Positions 8,803 through 17,406 of a DNA stretch of 64,000 bases are shown piece by piece; the first letter of the stretch is position 1; every line of letters begins with the position of its first letter. The notes under the pieces are model-generated. The model had not been told where the DNA came from and did not search any database. It saw nothing but the letters and a program-made list of their open reading frames with translations. Both the position numbers and the translations under genes were made by a program. The DNA lies in assembly GCF_003751305.1 (NCBI RefSeq), contig NZ_RJKV01000003.1:360295-424294 (forward strand). Direction: 5' to 3'. Origin of the DNA: Stenotrophomonas rhizophila. Its GTDB lineage: Bacteria; Pseudomonadota; Gammaproteobacteria; Xanthomonadales; Xanthomonadaceae.

Positions 8803-10170
8803 TCAGGCGTAACGCGTCTTCAGCATCGCCCACGCCGAACGCAGCGCCAGCGCTTCGCCACCGGCTGGGCGGCCCGGGCGCTCGCCGTCGTTCCAGGCGT
8901 ATACGTCCAGGTGTGCCCAGGTCTGGCCTTCCGCGATGAAGCGCTCCAGGTACAGCGCGGCGGTGACCGAGCCGGCCATGCGCGAACCGGCGTTGGCCAG
9001 ATCCGCGATGTTGCTGTGCAGGTAGCGCAGGTACGGGCGCCACAGCGGCATGCGCCAGACCGGATCGCGCACCGATTCACCGGCCTGCAGCCACTGCTGG
9101 GCCAGGGTGTCATCGTTGCTGAAGAGCGCCGGCAGGTCCGGGCCGAGCGCGATGCGGGCCGCGCCGGTCAGGGTGGCGAAATCGAGGACGATCTCCGGCT
9201 GCTGCTCGCTGGCATAGGTCAGCGCATCGGCGAGGATCACGCGCCCTTCGGCGTCGGTGTTGTCGATCTCGATGCTCAGGCCCTTGCGGGTGGCGATCAC
9301 TTCGCCCGGGCGGAACGCATCCGGACCGATCGCGTTTTCCACCGCCGGGATCAGCAGGGTCAGCTGCACCGGCAGCTGCTGGGCCATGATCAGCCCGGCC
9401 AGGCCGAGCGCATGCGCGGCGCCGCCCATGTCCTTCTTCATGTTGCGCATGCCATCGCCCGGCTTGATGTCCAGCCCACCGGTATCGAAGCACACGCCCT
9501 TGCCGACCAGTGCCACGTGCGGCTGGCCTGCAGTCCCCCAGCGCAGCACGATCAGGCGCGGCGCGCGATGCGAGGCGCGGCCCACCGCGTGGATGGACGG
9601 GAAGTTCTGCTCCAGCAGCGCATCGCCGGTGATCACCTCGATCTGCGCGCCATGCGCGGTGGCCAGATCGCGCGCGGCATCTTCCAGCTGCTGCGGACCC
9701 ATGTCCTCGGTCGGGGTATTGACCCAGTCGCGCACGCGCAGGCTGGCGGCAATCACGTCGCGCACTTCAGCCGAGGGCGTGGCGGCCAGCTGGGCCGGCG
9801 CGCGGTTCGGTTTGCGATACCGCGCGAAGCGGTAGCTGCCCAGGCCCCAGCCGAGCTGCAGCAGGGTCTCGATCTCCGGTGCCAGTGCATCCGCCAGCGT
9901 CCAGACGGTGCCTTCCGGCAGCGCGAACGGCGCATGCGCGTAGCTGTAGACATCCCCCGGGTCACCCACGCCGACGATGGCGCCGGCCAGGCCGTGCTCG
10001 CCCGGCAGCAGGACCACGCTGCCACCGCTGCCGTTGAACCGCTGCGCATCCAGCCACGCGCCCAGCGCGTCGGACTGCTGCGCGCGCCAGCCGGCGTACT
10101 GCTCGCGGGTCATCACGTGCAGCGGCAGGGCGTTGCGCGTTTCGGAAGTGAAACCGTTGATCTGGGACAT
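8803..10170 (-). CDS. Leucyl aminopeptidase family (M17) metallopeptidase
   Basis: Cytoplasmic di-zinc exopeptidase of 455 residues. The C-terminal catalytic domain carries the metal ligands in KGVCFDTGGLDIKPGDGM and the family signature NTDAEGRVILADAL, with Arg of the bicarbonate site in that motif. The N-terminal third is the divergent regulatory domain. The start MSQINGFTSET was taken because the 19 upstream in-frame residues are Pro- and Lys-rich and unlike the family. It follows the HAD gene by 28 nt on the same strand. It is not certain whether this is the PepA or a PepB-like paralogue. Confidence 0.92.
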   Translation of the reverse strand: MSQINGFTSETRNALPLHVMTREQYAGWRAQQSDALGAWLDAQRFNGSGGSVVLLPGEHGLAGAIVGVGDPGDVYSYAHAPFALPEGTVWTLADALAPEIETLLQLGWGLGSYRFARYRKPNRAPAQLAATPSAEVRDVIAASLRVRDWVNTPTEDMGPQQLEDAARDLATAHGAQIEVITGDALLEQNFPSIHAVGRASHRAPRLIVLRWGTAGQPHVALVGKGVCFDTGGLDIKPGDGMRNMKKDMGGAAHALGLAGLIMAQQLPVQLTLLIPAVENAIGPDAFRPGEVIATRKGLSIEIDNTDAEGRVILADALTYASEQQPEIVLDFATLTGAARIALGPDLPALFSNDDTLAQQWLQAGESVRDPVWRMPLWRPYLRYLHSNIADLANAGSRMAGSVTAALYLERFIAEGQTWAHLDVYAWNDGERPGRPAGGEALALRSAWAMLKTRYA

Positions 10171-10198
10171 GGGACTCGAATGCTCCTTGGGCGGCGGC

Positions 10199-10909
10199 TT
10201 ACGCGTGCTGGGCGGATGCGTTCGCATCCAGCCAGTCGGCCAGCCCGGTCAGGGTGTCGAACTGCAGATCGGGCTGCAGTGAAGGGTGGGTCCAGGTGTG
10301 TTCTTCGCGGTTGATCCAGCAGCCGCGCAGGCCGGCCTGCATCGCACCGACCACGTCCATCTCGGCGTGGTCGCCGACGTGCAGGACCTGGGCAGGCGCG
10401 ACGCCGAGGCGGTCGCAGGCGGCATGGAAGATGCTGGCGGCCGGCTTGGCCGCACCGTGCTCGCGCGAGCCGAGCTGGAAGGAGAAGTGGTGTGACACGC
10501 CGATCCGCTGCAGGTCGGCATTGCCGTTGCTGAGGGCGGCGACCGGCACGCGTGCGGCGATCCGGGCCAGCGCCTCCATCGCATCCGGGTAGAACTCCAC
10601 CTGGTTGCGCGCGGCGTAGAACGCCTCGTAGGCCGGCTCCAGCAGCGCCGGATCGGCGCCGCTTTTCTCCAGCGCCTCGCTCAGCGTCAACCGGCGCAGC
10701 GCGCTCAGGTCGTAGTGCAGGTGCGGGTTGTCATGGAAGGAGCGCTCGCGCAGTTCTCGCATCGCCGCCACCGGGTACATCGCGGCGGTGGCGGGGCTGT
10801 GCTGGAGCATCCACTCGTACAACACCTGGTCAATGCGGGCGCCGATGGGGGCGAACGGCCACAAGGTGTCGTCGAGGTCGAGGGTGATGGCTTGGACGGG
10901 GAAATTCAC
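10199..10909 (-). CDS. HAD-superfamily hydrolase (YigB-like)
   Basis: Haloacid-dehalogenase-type phosphatase of 236 residues. Motif I is LDLDDTLWPF with both catalytic Asp residues, motif II Ser/Thr is near AALSNGNADL, motif III Lys is about EHGAAKPAASIF and motif IV is VGDHAEMDVVGA. The helical cap at about 20-90 places it with C1-cap HADs such as YigB, an FMN/sugar-phosphate phosphatase in E. coli. The exact substrate is not predictable from sequence. Confidence 0.9.
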   Translation of the reverse strand: MNFPVQAITLDLDDTLWPFAPIGARIDQVLYEWMLQHSPATAAMYPVAAMRELRERSFHDNPHLHYDLSALRRLTLSEALEKSGADPALLEPAYEAFYAARNQVEFYPDAMEALARIAARVPVAALSNGNADLQRIGVSHHFSFQLGSREHGAAKPAASIFHAACDRLGVAPAQVLHVGDHAEMDVVGAMQAGLRGCWINREEHTWTHPSLQPDLQFDTLTGLADWLDANASAQHA

Positions 10910-10973
10910 CCCGCCATTCTACGCCTGCGCGCGCGGGCTTTCATGGTGCGCGCAGGCGCCGAGATGAGGTGCT

Positions 10974-11450
10974 TCAGCGCAGGTCGTAGGAGCAGGCGAT
11001 GGATGCCTGGCCCTCGTCCTGCCGCACGCTCAGGTCGTGGCGGCCCACTTCCAGGGTGTAGTCGCCGGCTTCGTTGCGCGGAATCTTCGCCAGCGCTGCG
11101 ATCTGTTCGATACCGGCTGTGCTGAAGTAGGCGGTGTAGCTGTCGATGCTGTCCTCGCCGTTGGCACCGTCGTACAGGTGCAGGCGGTTCACTGGCTGGC
11201 CCAGCACGAGCAGCGGCGTGGTCAGCGCATACTCGCCATCGGACAGCTCGCCGTACGCCTGCAGCTCGGTCGGCTTGAGCACCTTCGCCAGCGCGGCGAA
11301 CTGCGCAGGCGTCAGGTGACGTTTGCAGGTGACCGCCTCGATCAGCTGGCGGCTGGCCACCTCGGCGCTGGGCGGGGGTGCGGCCAACGTCGGGGCAGCG
11401 AGAGTGACAAGGCCGGCGAGGGCGAGGCAACGGGTAGCGAAGGAAGACAT
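10974..11450 (-). CDS. Hypothetical secreted protein
   Basis: Protein of 158 residues with a clear signal peptide (MSSFATRCLALAGLVTLA, cleavage near TLAAPPPS). The mature part has two cysteines (VTCKRHLTPAQF and ASIACSYDLR), which could form a disulfide in the periplasm. I do not recognise a family. Codon use and GC match the neighbours, and the reading frame closes cleanly between the HAD gene and the permease gene, both on the same strand. A role in the envelope is likely from export alone. Confidence 0.72.
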   Translation of the reverse strand: MSSFATRCLALAGLVTLAAPTLAAPPPSAEVASRQLIEAVTCKRHLTPAQFAALAKVLKPTELQAYGELSDGEYALTTPLLVLGQPVNRLHLYDGANGEDSIDSYTAYFSTAGIEQIAALAKIPRNEAGDYTLEVGRHDLSVRQDEGQASIACSYDLR

Positions 11451-11537
11451 CAGGGCCGGGATCCATCCGAAAAAGGGTGCCGGTATTCTGGCAGCACCGG
11501 GGATCGCGCGGCCAGCCGTGTCCTTGTCCTGAACCGC

Positions 11538-12629
11538 TTATTCCAGCAGCTTGGCCCAGCCCTGGGTGCCATCCAGCCGCGCCAGCACCAGCTTGATGCA
11601 GACCAGCAGCGGCACCGCCAGCAGCAGGCCGATCATGCCCCACAGCCAGCCGAACACCATCAGCGCCAGGATCAGGATCAGCGGCGAGATCGCCATCTGC
11701 CGGCCGAGCACGATCGGTGTCACCACCTGGCCCTCGATGGTATGCAGCGCGAGATAGCAGGCTGCCGGCAGCAGTGCCTTGAAGGGATCACTGAACTCCA
11801 CGAACCCCATCAGCAGCATCAGCGCCACGCCGATCAGCGGCCCCACGTAGGGCGCGAAGTTCAGCAGCGCGGCCACGGTGCCCCAGAGCAGCGCCTCCTG
11901 CAGCGAGATGCCGAGCAGCAGCAGGATGCCGGAGAACACCAGGCCGACCAGCGTGTTGATCACCGTGATGGTCAGGACATACCGCGAGACCTCGCGTTCG
12001 ATCGAACGCAGGATGTCGGTGGTGAACCGTTGCTGCTGGCGGCTGGGGAACAACGCGATGGCGTGCTTCTGCAGGCTCTGCCCGTAGATCATGAAGAACA
12101 GGGTCAACAGCACCACCGCCAGTACCGAAGCAGCCAACCGCGGCGCACGGGTCAGTACCTTGTACGGATCATCCATCTGGGTGCGCACGATCTGTACCCG
12201 GCGGCTGCCTTCGCCACCGGCCACGCGCGCGAAGTTCTCGGCGGCCTGGTTGGCCTGCTGCACCGGTTTGGTCAGGTTCTGCACCTGGCGGGCGACCTTG
12301 CGCAGCTGCTGTGGTGCCTCCTGGGCCCACTCCATCGCCGGGCCCACCAGCTGCACGCCCAGTGCGGCGGCGCCGCTCAAGCCCACGCCAAGCACCAGCA
12401 CCGCGCCGAGGAAACGGGGGATCCAGATCTTCTGCAGCATCCGCAGGATCGGGTTGCCGACCAGCGCGAAGAACATGGCCAGCAGGATCGGCAGCACCAC
12501 ATCCTGCGCCGCCCACAAGGTGAACGCGACGGCCAGCGTGGCCAGGACCACGAGCGACATCGGGGCGCGCGGACGCGGCGGGGACGGTGCGACGACGGCT
12601 TCGGCGGAAGGAGGAAGCGGAACGCTCAT
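11538..12629 (-). CDS. AI-2E family transporter (PerM/YdiK-like permease)
   Basis: Membrane protein of 363 residues. Hydrophobic helices lie near LVVLATLAVAFTLWAAQDVVLPILLAMFF-type sequence at the N-terminus, followed by a soluble helical region (about 110-180) and a cluster of C-terminal helices with the hallmark TLVGLVFSGILLLLGISLQ and FAPYVGPLIGVALMLLMG. The family holds putative autoinducer-2 exporters and Na+/H+ antiporter-like members, and function varies. The start MSVPLPPSAEA was chosen for a nearby GGAGG; 13 more residues are possible upstream. Confidence 0.9.
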   Translation of the reverse strand: MSVPLPPSAEAVVAPSPPRPRAPMSLVVLATLAVAFTLWAAQDVVLPILLAMFFALVGNPILRMLQKIWIPRFLGAVLVLGVGLSGAAALGVQLVGPAMEWAQEAPQQLRKVARQVQNLTKPVQQANQAAENFARVAGGEGSRRVQIVRTQMDDPYKVLTRAPRLAASVLAVVLLTLFFMIYGQSLQKHAIALFPSRQQQRFTTDILRSIEREVSRYVLTITVINTLVGLVFSGILLLLGISLQEALLWGTVAALLNFAPYVGPLIGVALMLLMGFVEFSDPFKALLPAACYLALHTIEGQVVTPIVLGRQMAISPLILILALMVFGWLWGMIGLLLAVPLLVCIKLVLARLDGTQGWAKLLE

Positions 12630-12708
12630 GCGGGTCGCACACGGGAAAGGAGCGTCATTATTGGGCAAGCCGGGTGCGCGTGGCGTGTGGGGGACGTGCA
12701 GACCAGGA

Positions 12709-12737
12709 AAGGCCCCACGGCGACGCCGCAGGGCCTT
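12709..12737 (-). terminator. Nested hairpin terminator downstream of the YqjDE-like cluster
   Basis: Outer stem AAGGCCC/GGGCCTT encloses an inner stem CGGCG/CGCCG. On the minus strand it is followed by TTCCTGG. It lies between the last gene of the three-gene cluster and the AI-2E transporter gene. Confidence 0.7.
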
Positions 12738-12764
12738 CGGAAGACACGGCTGAGCGCACTGCGA

Positions 12765-13238
12765 TCAGCGTTCGGAGATATCCGTGGCCGCCTCGGCTGG
12801 CTGCGGCTGATGGGGCGAGGCCGATTCGGCACGCCGTTCCGGGCTGAGCCGCGGCGTTGCTGCTGCGGGAGCCGGAGCCGCCTGACGCGGCGCCTGATCG
12901 GCGGCGTCATCCACCTTGTCCGCCGCCTGCTCGGCGGTGTCAGCCGCTTCGCTGGCCTGCATCGAGGCAAACGCCGCCTGGGTGCTGGCGACGAGATTGG
13001 ACACCGAGCCGATCATCTGCAACCACCGTGCGCCCTGTACTTTCGCGCCGAGGCCGGTCGGTTCCAGTTTGCCGGCCAGGAAGCCGCCGGCCAGACCCAC
13101 GGTGATGATGCGCAGCGGTGTCCATCCGGTACGCCAGACGGTGCTGAGGGTGGACCAGCTGCTGCGGGTTTTCTCCACCCGCACCGCGACCACCAGCTCG
13201 GCGCGCTGGACGCGTTGCCGCAAGGCTTCGAAGTTCAT
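12765..13238 (-). CDS. Hypothetical protein, third gene of a YqjD/YqjE-type cluster
   Basis: Protein of 157 residues. The N-terminal ~60 are amphipathic and basic (LRQRVQRAELVVAVRVEKTR), with a weak hydrophobic stretch PLRIITVGLAGGFLAG. The last 70 are low-complexity Ala, Pro, Gln and Asp. It occupies the place of yqjK in E. coli yqjD-yqjE-yqjK, but sequence similarity to YqjK is not evident by eye. The start overlaps the stop of the upstream holin-like gene by four bases, so it belongs to the same transcript. Function unknown. Confidence 0.78.
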   Translation of the reverse strand: MNFEALRQRVQRAELVVAVRVEKTRSSWSTLSTVWRTGWTPLRIITVGLAGGFLAGKLEPTGLGAKVQGARWLQMIGSVSNLVASTQAAFASMQASEAADTAEQAADKVDDAADQAPRQAAPAPAAATPRLSPERRAESASPHQPQPAEAATDISER

Positions 13239-13735
13239 CGCTTCACCCCTGTGGTATCGACGTCGGCATCCGGATCTTCATCGCTGGGCTCGTCATACAG
13301 CCCCAGCCGCGACAACTGGCGGCGCGTGGCATGCATGCCGGTATGACGGAAGAAGAACGACACCCGCCACATCGCATAACCGGTGACCAGCAGGCTGACG
13401 ATCGAGGTGATCAGCAGCGAATGGAACCAGGACAGGCCCCAACGCTGCATCAGGGCGATCAGCGTACCGGCCAGCAACAACCAGGCCGATGCGCCGAATA
13501 CGATCGCCACGCCGGCCCAGGCCAGCGCCCGGCCAAACGCGCTGCGCGCCAGTGCGAAGTCGGCCGAGGCCAACCGTCGCAGGGAGCGCAGCGTGTGCTT
13601 GGCCGAATCGACGGTCTCTCGGCCGGCCTCACCGACCTGGCGGATGCTCTCGTCCAGGCGTGGTGCTTTCTCACCGCTGTCCGGTGGCGGGGTATCCGCG
13701 CCACCGGGAGCGGTCGACTGGGCTTGATCGCTCAC
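13235..13735 (-). CDS. YqjE-like, phage-holin-family membrane protein
   Basis: Inner-membrane protein of 166 residues with two long hydrophobic helices (ALAWAGVAIVFGASAWLLLA and FHSLLITSIVSLLVTGYAMW) after an acidic, Pro-rich N-terminus. This is the layout of the YqjE/Actinobact_holin_X family. It starts with GTG 8 nt after the DUF883 gene, so the pair are co-transcribed as in Enterobacteria. It is not a phage lysis gene: there is no lysin or phage neighbour. Confidence 0.84.
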   Translation of the reverse strand: MSDQAQSTAPGGADTPPPDSGEKAPRLDESIRQVGEAGRETVDSAKHTLRSLRRLASADFALARSAFGRALAWAGVAIVFGASAWLLLAGTLIALMQRWGLSWFHSLLITSIVSLLVTGYAMWRVSFFFRHTGMHATRRQLSRLGLYDEPSDEDPDADVDTTGVKR

Positions 13736-13743
13736 GCCGATGC

Positions 13744-14109
13744 TTACTTGTCGCCGCCGCTGCGGGCCAGCTTGGCGATGATCCAGCCAGCCGCGAAGGC
13801 CACGCCGAAGGAGGCCAGCGGACGCTCACGGATCAGTTCGGCTGCGCTGTCGACCAGGTCCTTGCCCTTGTCCATCAGTGCATCGACCTGTTCCTTGGCG
13901 GCGGCACCACCGAACTCGGCAGCGGCCAGGCCGGACAGCGCGGTATCGGACAGCTCGGCCTTGACGTTGGCCTTGCCGAGGCGCAGCTCATCACCGGCAG
14001 CGCCGGTGGCGCCCTTGATGGCGCCGCCTGCGGCGGTGGCGGCCGACTTCAGGTGCGAGCCGGCTTCGCCCAGGTGTTCCTTCAGGTTCTCGGTATTGGT
14101 GGGGCTCAT
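13744..14109 (-). CDS. YqjD/ElaB/DUF883-family stress protein
   Basis: Protein of 121 residues. Long amphipathic helices (ENLKEHLGEAGSHLKSAATA onward) lead to a C-terminal membrane anchor with the family motif RERPLASFGVAFAAGWIIAK. In E. coli YqjD tethers ribosomes to the inner membrane in stationary phase and is RpoS-controlled; the same role here is inferred. The start MSPTNTENLKE is used because the 21 residues before it in frame are Ser, Pro and Arg filler and an AGGAG lies close upstream. First gene of a three-gene minus-strand operon. Confidence 0.88.
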   Translation of the reverse strand: MSPTNTENLKEHLGEAGSHLKSAATAAGGAIKGATGAAGDELRLGKANVKAELSDTALSGLAAAEFGGAAAKEQVDALMDKGKDLVDSAAELIRERPLASFGVAFAAGWIIAKLARSGGDK

Positions 14110-14220
14110 CGTGTATCTCCTGCTGTGCGATGGGGAAGGTGACCGCGGACGATCCGACGGCAACGAACACAAGGTAATAGCACCGCCCGGGTGTAAGCGA
14201 CGTTACGGCTGCGTGCGCGT

Positions 14221-15648
14221 TCAGCGCATGACCAGCTGACCGCCGCTGTTTCCTCGGATGATCCTTACCACCAGTTGCGCGGGGCGCTGCTGGAAGTTGG
14301 CGCGCCAGCTGGCGAGGTCGGCAAACTCACCTGCCGTTGCCGCGGTGATCACGTCACCCTGCGCAAGCCCGGAGGCTGCCGCGCGGCTGCCGCGTTTGAC
14401 GTCACTGACCAGTACGCCGCTGACGCCGGCCTGGCGCAGCGACTCGGGAAGATCGACGAACGTGGCCCCGCCCAGGCGCGGGTCCAGCGACTCGCCGGTG
14501 ACCGCGCGCGCCTGCTCCTTCAGCGTGGCCTTGATCTGCAGCGGCTTGCCCTCGCGGCGCACGTCCAGGGTCAGCGTACTGCCGACCGGCTGCAGACCTT
14601 CCACGTTGTGCAGCGCCTGCGCGCTGTCCACGCGCTGGCCGTTGGCCGACACCACCACATCGCCCGGCTTCAGTCCTGCAGCGGCTGCGCTGGAACCGGA
14701 CAGCACGCGGGTGACCAGCGCGCCGCGTGTCTCGGTCAGGCCCAGGCCCTGCGCGATCTGTTGGGTCAGGTTCTGGCTTTCGATGCCCAGCGTGCCGCGC
14801 ACCACCACCCCGTGTTTGACCAGCTGGTCGACCACGTCGCGCGCCAGGTTGGAGGGGATCGCCAGGCCCAGGCCGATGTTGCCGGCCATGCTGCCCTGCG
14901 GATTGAAACTGGCGGTATTGATGCCGACCAGCTGGCCCTGCAGATTGACCAGCGCGCCGCCGGAGTTGCCCGGATTGATCGAGGCATCGGTCTGGATGAA
15001 GTTCTGGTAGCCCAGCCCGCGGATGCCGCTGCGGCCCACCGCCGAGACGATGCCGGAGGTGACCGTCTGGCTGAAACCGAACGGGTTGCCGATCGCCACC
15101 ACGAAGTCGCCCACGCGCAGCTGCGCGCTGTCGCCGAGCTTGATCTCGGTCAGGTTGCCGGTCGGAATGCGGATCAACGCGACATCGGTATCGGCATCGG
15201 AGCCGATGAATTCAGCCTTCACCGTCCGCCCGTCGGCCAGCGTCACCTGCACGTCGTCGGCGTTGTCGATGACGTGATGGTTGGTCAGCACCAGGCCCTC
15301 GGCGGCATCGATGATCACCCCCGAGCCCAGCGATTCGTTGATGCGTTCCTGCGGCACTTCCGGGAACAGGCGGCGGAAGAACGGGTCGTTGAAATAGGGG
15401 TTGCGCACGCGCACCACTTGCTTGGTGTTGACGCTGACCACCGCCGGCATCACACGGTCCAGCATCGGCGCCAGCGAGGGCACAGGTTGCCCGGCGACCG
15501 CTGCGGGCAGCGCGGCCGCGCTGGGAATCGTGTACGCGGCCGGCGCCGCTTCGGCACGGTTGTCCAGGTGCGCGTTGATGGCCGTGGCGGTGAACCCGCC
15601 GAAGGCAGCGGCGAGGGCGAGCGTGAGCAGGGTCGGGAGCGGTCGCAT
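14221..15648 (-). CDS. degQ: Do-family periplasmic serine protease (DegQ/DegP type)
   Basis: Periplasmic quality-control protease of 475 residues. A signal peptide (MRPLPTLLTLALAAAFGG) is followed by a trypsin-like domain with catalytic His in TNHHVIDNADDVQV, Asp in DADTDVALIRI and Ser in GNSGGALVNLQG, then two PDZ domains (about 280-370 and 385-470). The second PDZ ends the protein, as in DegP/DegQ; DegS has only one. The short LA loop (VVRVRNPYFNDPFFRRLFPE) fits DegQ better than DegP. The start at MRPLPTL is supported by signal-peptide logic. It is transcribed away from the histone-like gene. Confidence 0.93.
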   Translation of the reverse strand: MRPLPTLLTLALAAAFGGFTATAINAHLDNRAEAAPAAYTIPSAAALPAAVAGQPVPSLAPMLDRVMPAVVSVNTKQVVRVRNPYFNDPFFRRLFPEVPQERINESLGSGVIIDAAEGLVLTNHHVIDNADDVQVTLADGRTVKAEFIGSDADTDVALIRIPTGNLTEIKLGDSAQLRVGDFVVAIGNPFGFSQTVTSGIVSAVGRSGIRGLGYQNFIQTDASINPGNSGGALVNLQGQLVGINTASFNPQGSMAGNIGLGLAIPSNLARDVVDQLVKHGVVVRGTLGIESQNLTQQIAQGLGLTETRGALVTRVLSGSSAAAAGLKPGDVVVSANGQRVDSAQALHNVEGLQPVGSTLTLDVRREGKPLQIKATLKEQARAVTGESLDPRLGGATFVDLPESLRQAGVSGVLVSDVKRGSRAAASGLAQGDVITAATAGEFADLASWRANFQQRPAQLVVRIIRGNSGGQLVMR

Positions 15649-16204
15649 GGTCCGGCGGTTCCGTGTCGGAGGGGGCGGGGGCAGGGAAAACACGTATACG
15701 GTAATTCAACCTGAATGAGTGTGTCCGCAACCGGCTAAACCCGGGATGAAATTCGCGGCGTCGTCGGTCTTCCGGTGACGTTGCCTGGGCATGGAGGGCG
15801 GGGCCGATATGGGCCGGTGGCGAGGTGCGAAGGAGGGCGGCGTGGTGTGCTTGGCAACGTCCAGGCGCACCCGGCTCATGCACCGGCAAGGCGCATCCAC
15901 GTCATCGAAACCAGCGCAAATGCCGGCTGCGAGGGCAGGGAATGGATCAAGTGCGACGACCGATCATCGGCTCATTGCATGCAGCCAACATGCGCATCGA
16001 GATACATCGCGCGTGCCACGTGCTGGAACGCCACTGCTGTTTTCAAGGGGTTTCGTGCACGCGACCGGTGCATTGCTTGCTGCCGCCGATGAGGGTGCTA
16101 CTGTCGGCTTGGCACGAGCATCGCATCAAGACCGTTCCACGATGGACCGCGCCGGTATAGCATCGCCAGCGATTTGACTAACCAGGCCCCTTAGGAGGCA
16201 CTCA
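15649..16204. other. 556-nt divergent intergenic region between degQ-like and histone-like genes
   Basis: No convincing ORF or RNA gene. Both sides must hold promoters. A candidate plus-strand promoter is listed separately. The 16150-16200 segment is a T- and A-richer leader ending in TTAGGAGGCACTCA before the histone-like ATG. Short frames of about 100 codons in the middle have atypical Arg/His/Cys-rich translations and no ribosome site. Confidence 0.6.
16077..16104 (+). promoter_or_regulatory. Candidate sigma-70 promoter for the histone H1-like gene
   Basis: TTGCTG (16077-16082), 16 bp, then TACTGT (16099-16104) preceded by TG, an extended -10. This would give a leader of about 95 nt ahead of a strong AGGAGG site. 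The match is by eye only. Confidence 0.4.
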
Positions 16205-17209
16205 ATGAGCAACGGTAATGGTGTGACCACGGTTCTCTCGCAGACCGTCGAAGATGCAAAAGAAACCGCCACCAATGTGGGCGAGACCATCGCACACGTT
16301 GCGGAAGATGCAGTCGCTTCGGTGAAGAAGACCGCCAAGCGCGCACGCAAGGCTGCCACCACCCAGGTCGCCAAGGTCAAAAAGGCCGTGACCAAGGTCG
16401 AGAAGACCGTCGCCAAGAAGGCTGACAAGGCCGCCAAGTCGGTTGGCAAGACCCTGGCTACCGCCAAGCAGAAGCTGGAAGCGGCCAAGAAGAACGCCAA
16501 GGCCGAAGCCACCGCCATCAAGAAGCAGGTTGCCAAGAAGAAGGCCGCCGCTGAAAAGGTCGTGACCAAGACCACCAAAGCTGCCGGCAAGAAGGCCACG
16601 ACCGCCAAGAAGGCCGTGACCAAGAAGGCCGCCGCCGCCAAGAAGACCGTGACCAAGAAGGTCGCCACCGCCAAGAAGGCTGTCGCCAAGAAGACCGCGA
16701 CCGCCAAGAAGGCCGTGACTAAGAAGACCGCGGCCGCCAAGAAGACCGTCGGCAAGAAGGTCGCCGCTGCCAAGACCGCTGTTGCCAGGAAGTCGGCGAC
16801 CGCCAAGAAGGCCGTGACCAAGAAGACCGCAGCGGCCAAGAAGGTCGCCGGCAAGAAGACCGCTGTCGCCAAGAAGACCGTCGGCAAGAAGGTCGCCACC
16901 GCCAAGAAGGCTGTTGCCAAGAAGTCGGCAACCGCGAAGAAGGCCGTGACCAGGAAGACCGCGACCGCCAAGAAGGTGGCCGGCAAGAAGACCGCCGTTG
17001 CCCGCAAGTCGGTTGGCAAGAAGGTCGCCACGGCCAAGAAGGCCGTGACCAAGAAGACCGCAGCGGCCAAGAAGACCGTCGGCAAGAAGGTTGCTACCGC
17101 CAGGAAGGCTGTGGCCAAGAAGGCCCCGGCCCGCAAGGCCGCCCCGGCCAAGCGTGCGGCCGCCAAGCCGGTTGCCCGCAAGGCACCGGCCAAGCGCGCC
17201 CGCAAGTAA
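16205..17209 (+). CDS. Histone H1-like, lysine/alanine-rich DNA-binding protein
   Basis: Highly basic protein of 334 residues. After an acidic-mixed N-terminus of about 45 residues (SNGNGVTTVLSQTVEDAKE) it becomes an almost uninterrupted Lys/Ala/Thr/Val repeat built from units such as TAKKAVTKK, TAAAKKTVGKK and VATAKKAVAKK, ending PAKRAAAKPVARKAPAKRAR. This resembles the C-terminal tail of eukaryotic H1 and bacterial AlgP/HctB-type proteins. It probably coats and compacts DNA or binds RNA. A very strong AGGAGG precedes the ATG. Repeat number is expected to vary between strains because the DNA is itself repetitive. Confidence 0.88.
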   Translation: MSNGNGVTTVLSQTVEDAKETATNVGETIAHVAEDAVASVKKTAKRARKAATTQVAKVKKAVTKVEKTVAKKADKAAKSVGKTLATAKQKLEAAKKNAKAEATAIKKQVAKKKAAAEKVVTKTTKAAGKKATTAKKAVTKKAAAAKKTVTKKVATAKKAVAKKTATAKKAVTKKTAAAKKTVGKKVAAAKTAVARKSATAKKAVTKKTAAAKKVAGKKTAVAKKTVGKKVATAKKAVAKKSATAKKAVTRKTATAKKVAGKKTAVARKSVGKKVATAKKAVTKKTAAAKKTVGKKVATARKAVAKKAPARKAAPAKRAAAKPVARKAPAKRARK

Positions 17210-17226
17210 GTAAGTTGTAACGTGCT

Positions 17227-17248
17227 GCTCCTGCCTGAGGGCGGGAGC
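17227..17248 (+). terminator. Hairpin after the histone-like gene
   Basis: Stem GCTCCTGCC with GGCGGGAGC (one G-T pair) and a four-base loop, 17 nt after the stop codon. No U tract follows, so it may act as a weak terminator or a 3'-end stabiliser. Confidence 0.45.
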
Positions 17249-17406
17249 GGCATGGTGGGGTGGGCCTGTGCCCGCCCGCTGTCATGTCGGCATCCCCGGT
17301 CGAGCGCATCGCGTCACTGTGCGATCAGGCTCCCGGACCCTGTCATCACCATCACCTCCCCGCGTCCCTTGCTAACCTGATCGGCAGACGTTCACGGGAA
17401 GACGCA

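Noticed and set aside
13235..13735. Phage holin suggesting prophage remnant
   Set aside because: It belongs to the YqjE-type group in a chromosomal cluster; no lysin, capsid or integrase gene is near.
16205..17209. Regular repeats suggesting a CRISPR array
   Set aside because: The periodicity is codon-level Lys/Ala repetition inside one open frame, with no unique spacers.
16126..17253. 375-codon minus-strand frame opposite the histone-like gene
   Set aside because: Its hydrophobic repeats (FLAVATFLPTVFLAA) are just the complement of Lys/Ala codons. The plus strand has the ribosome site and sensible start.
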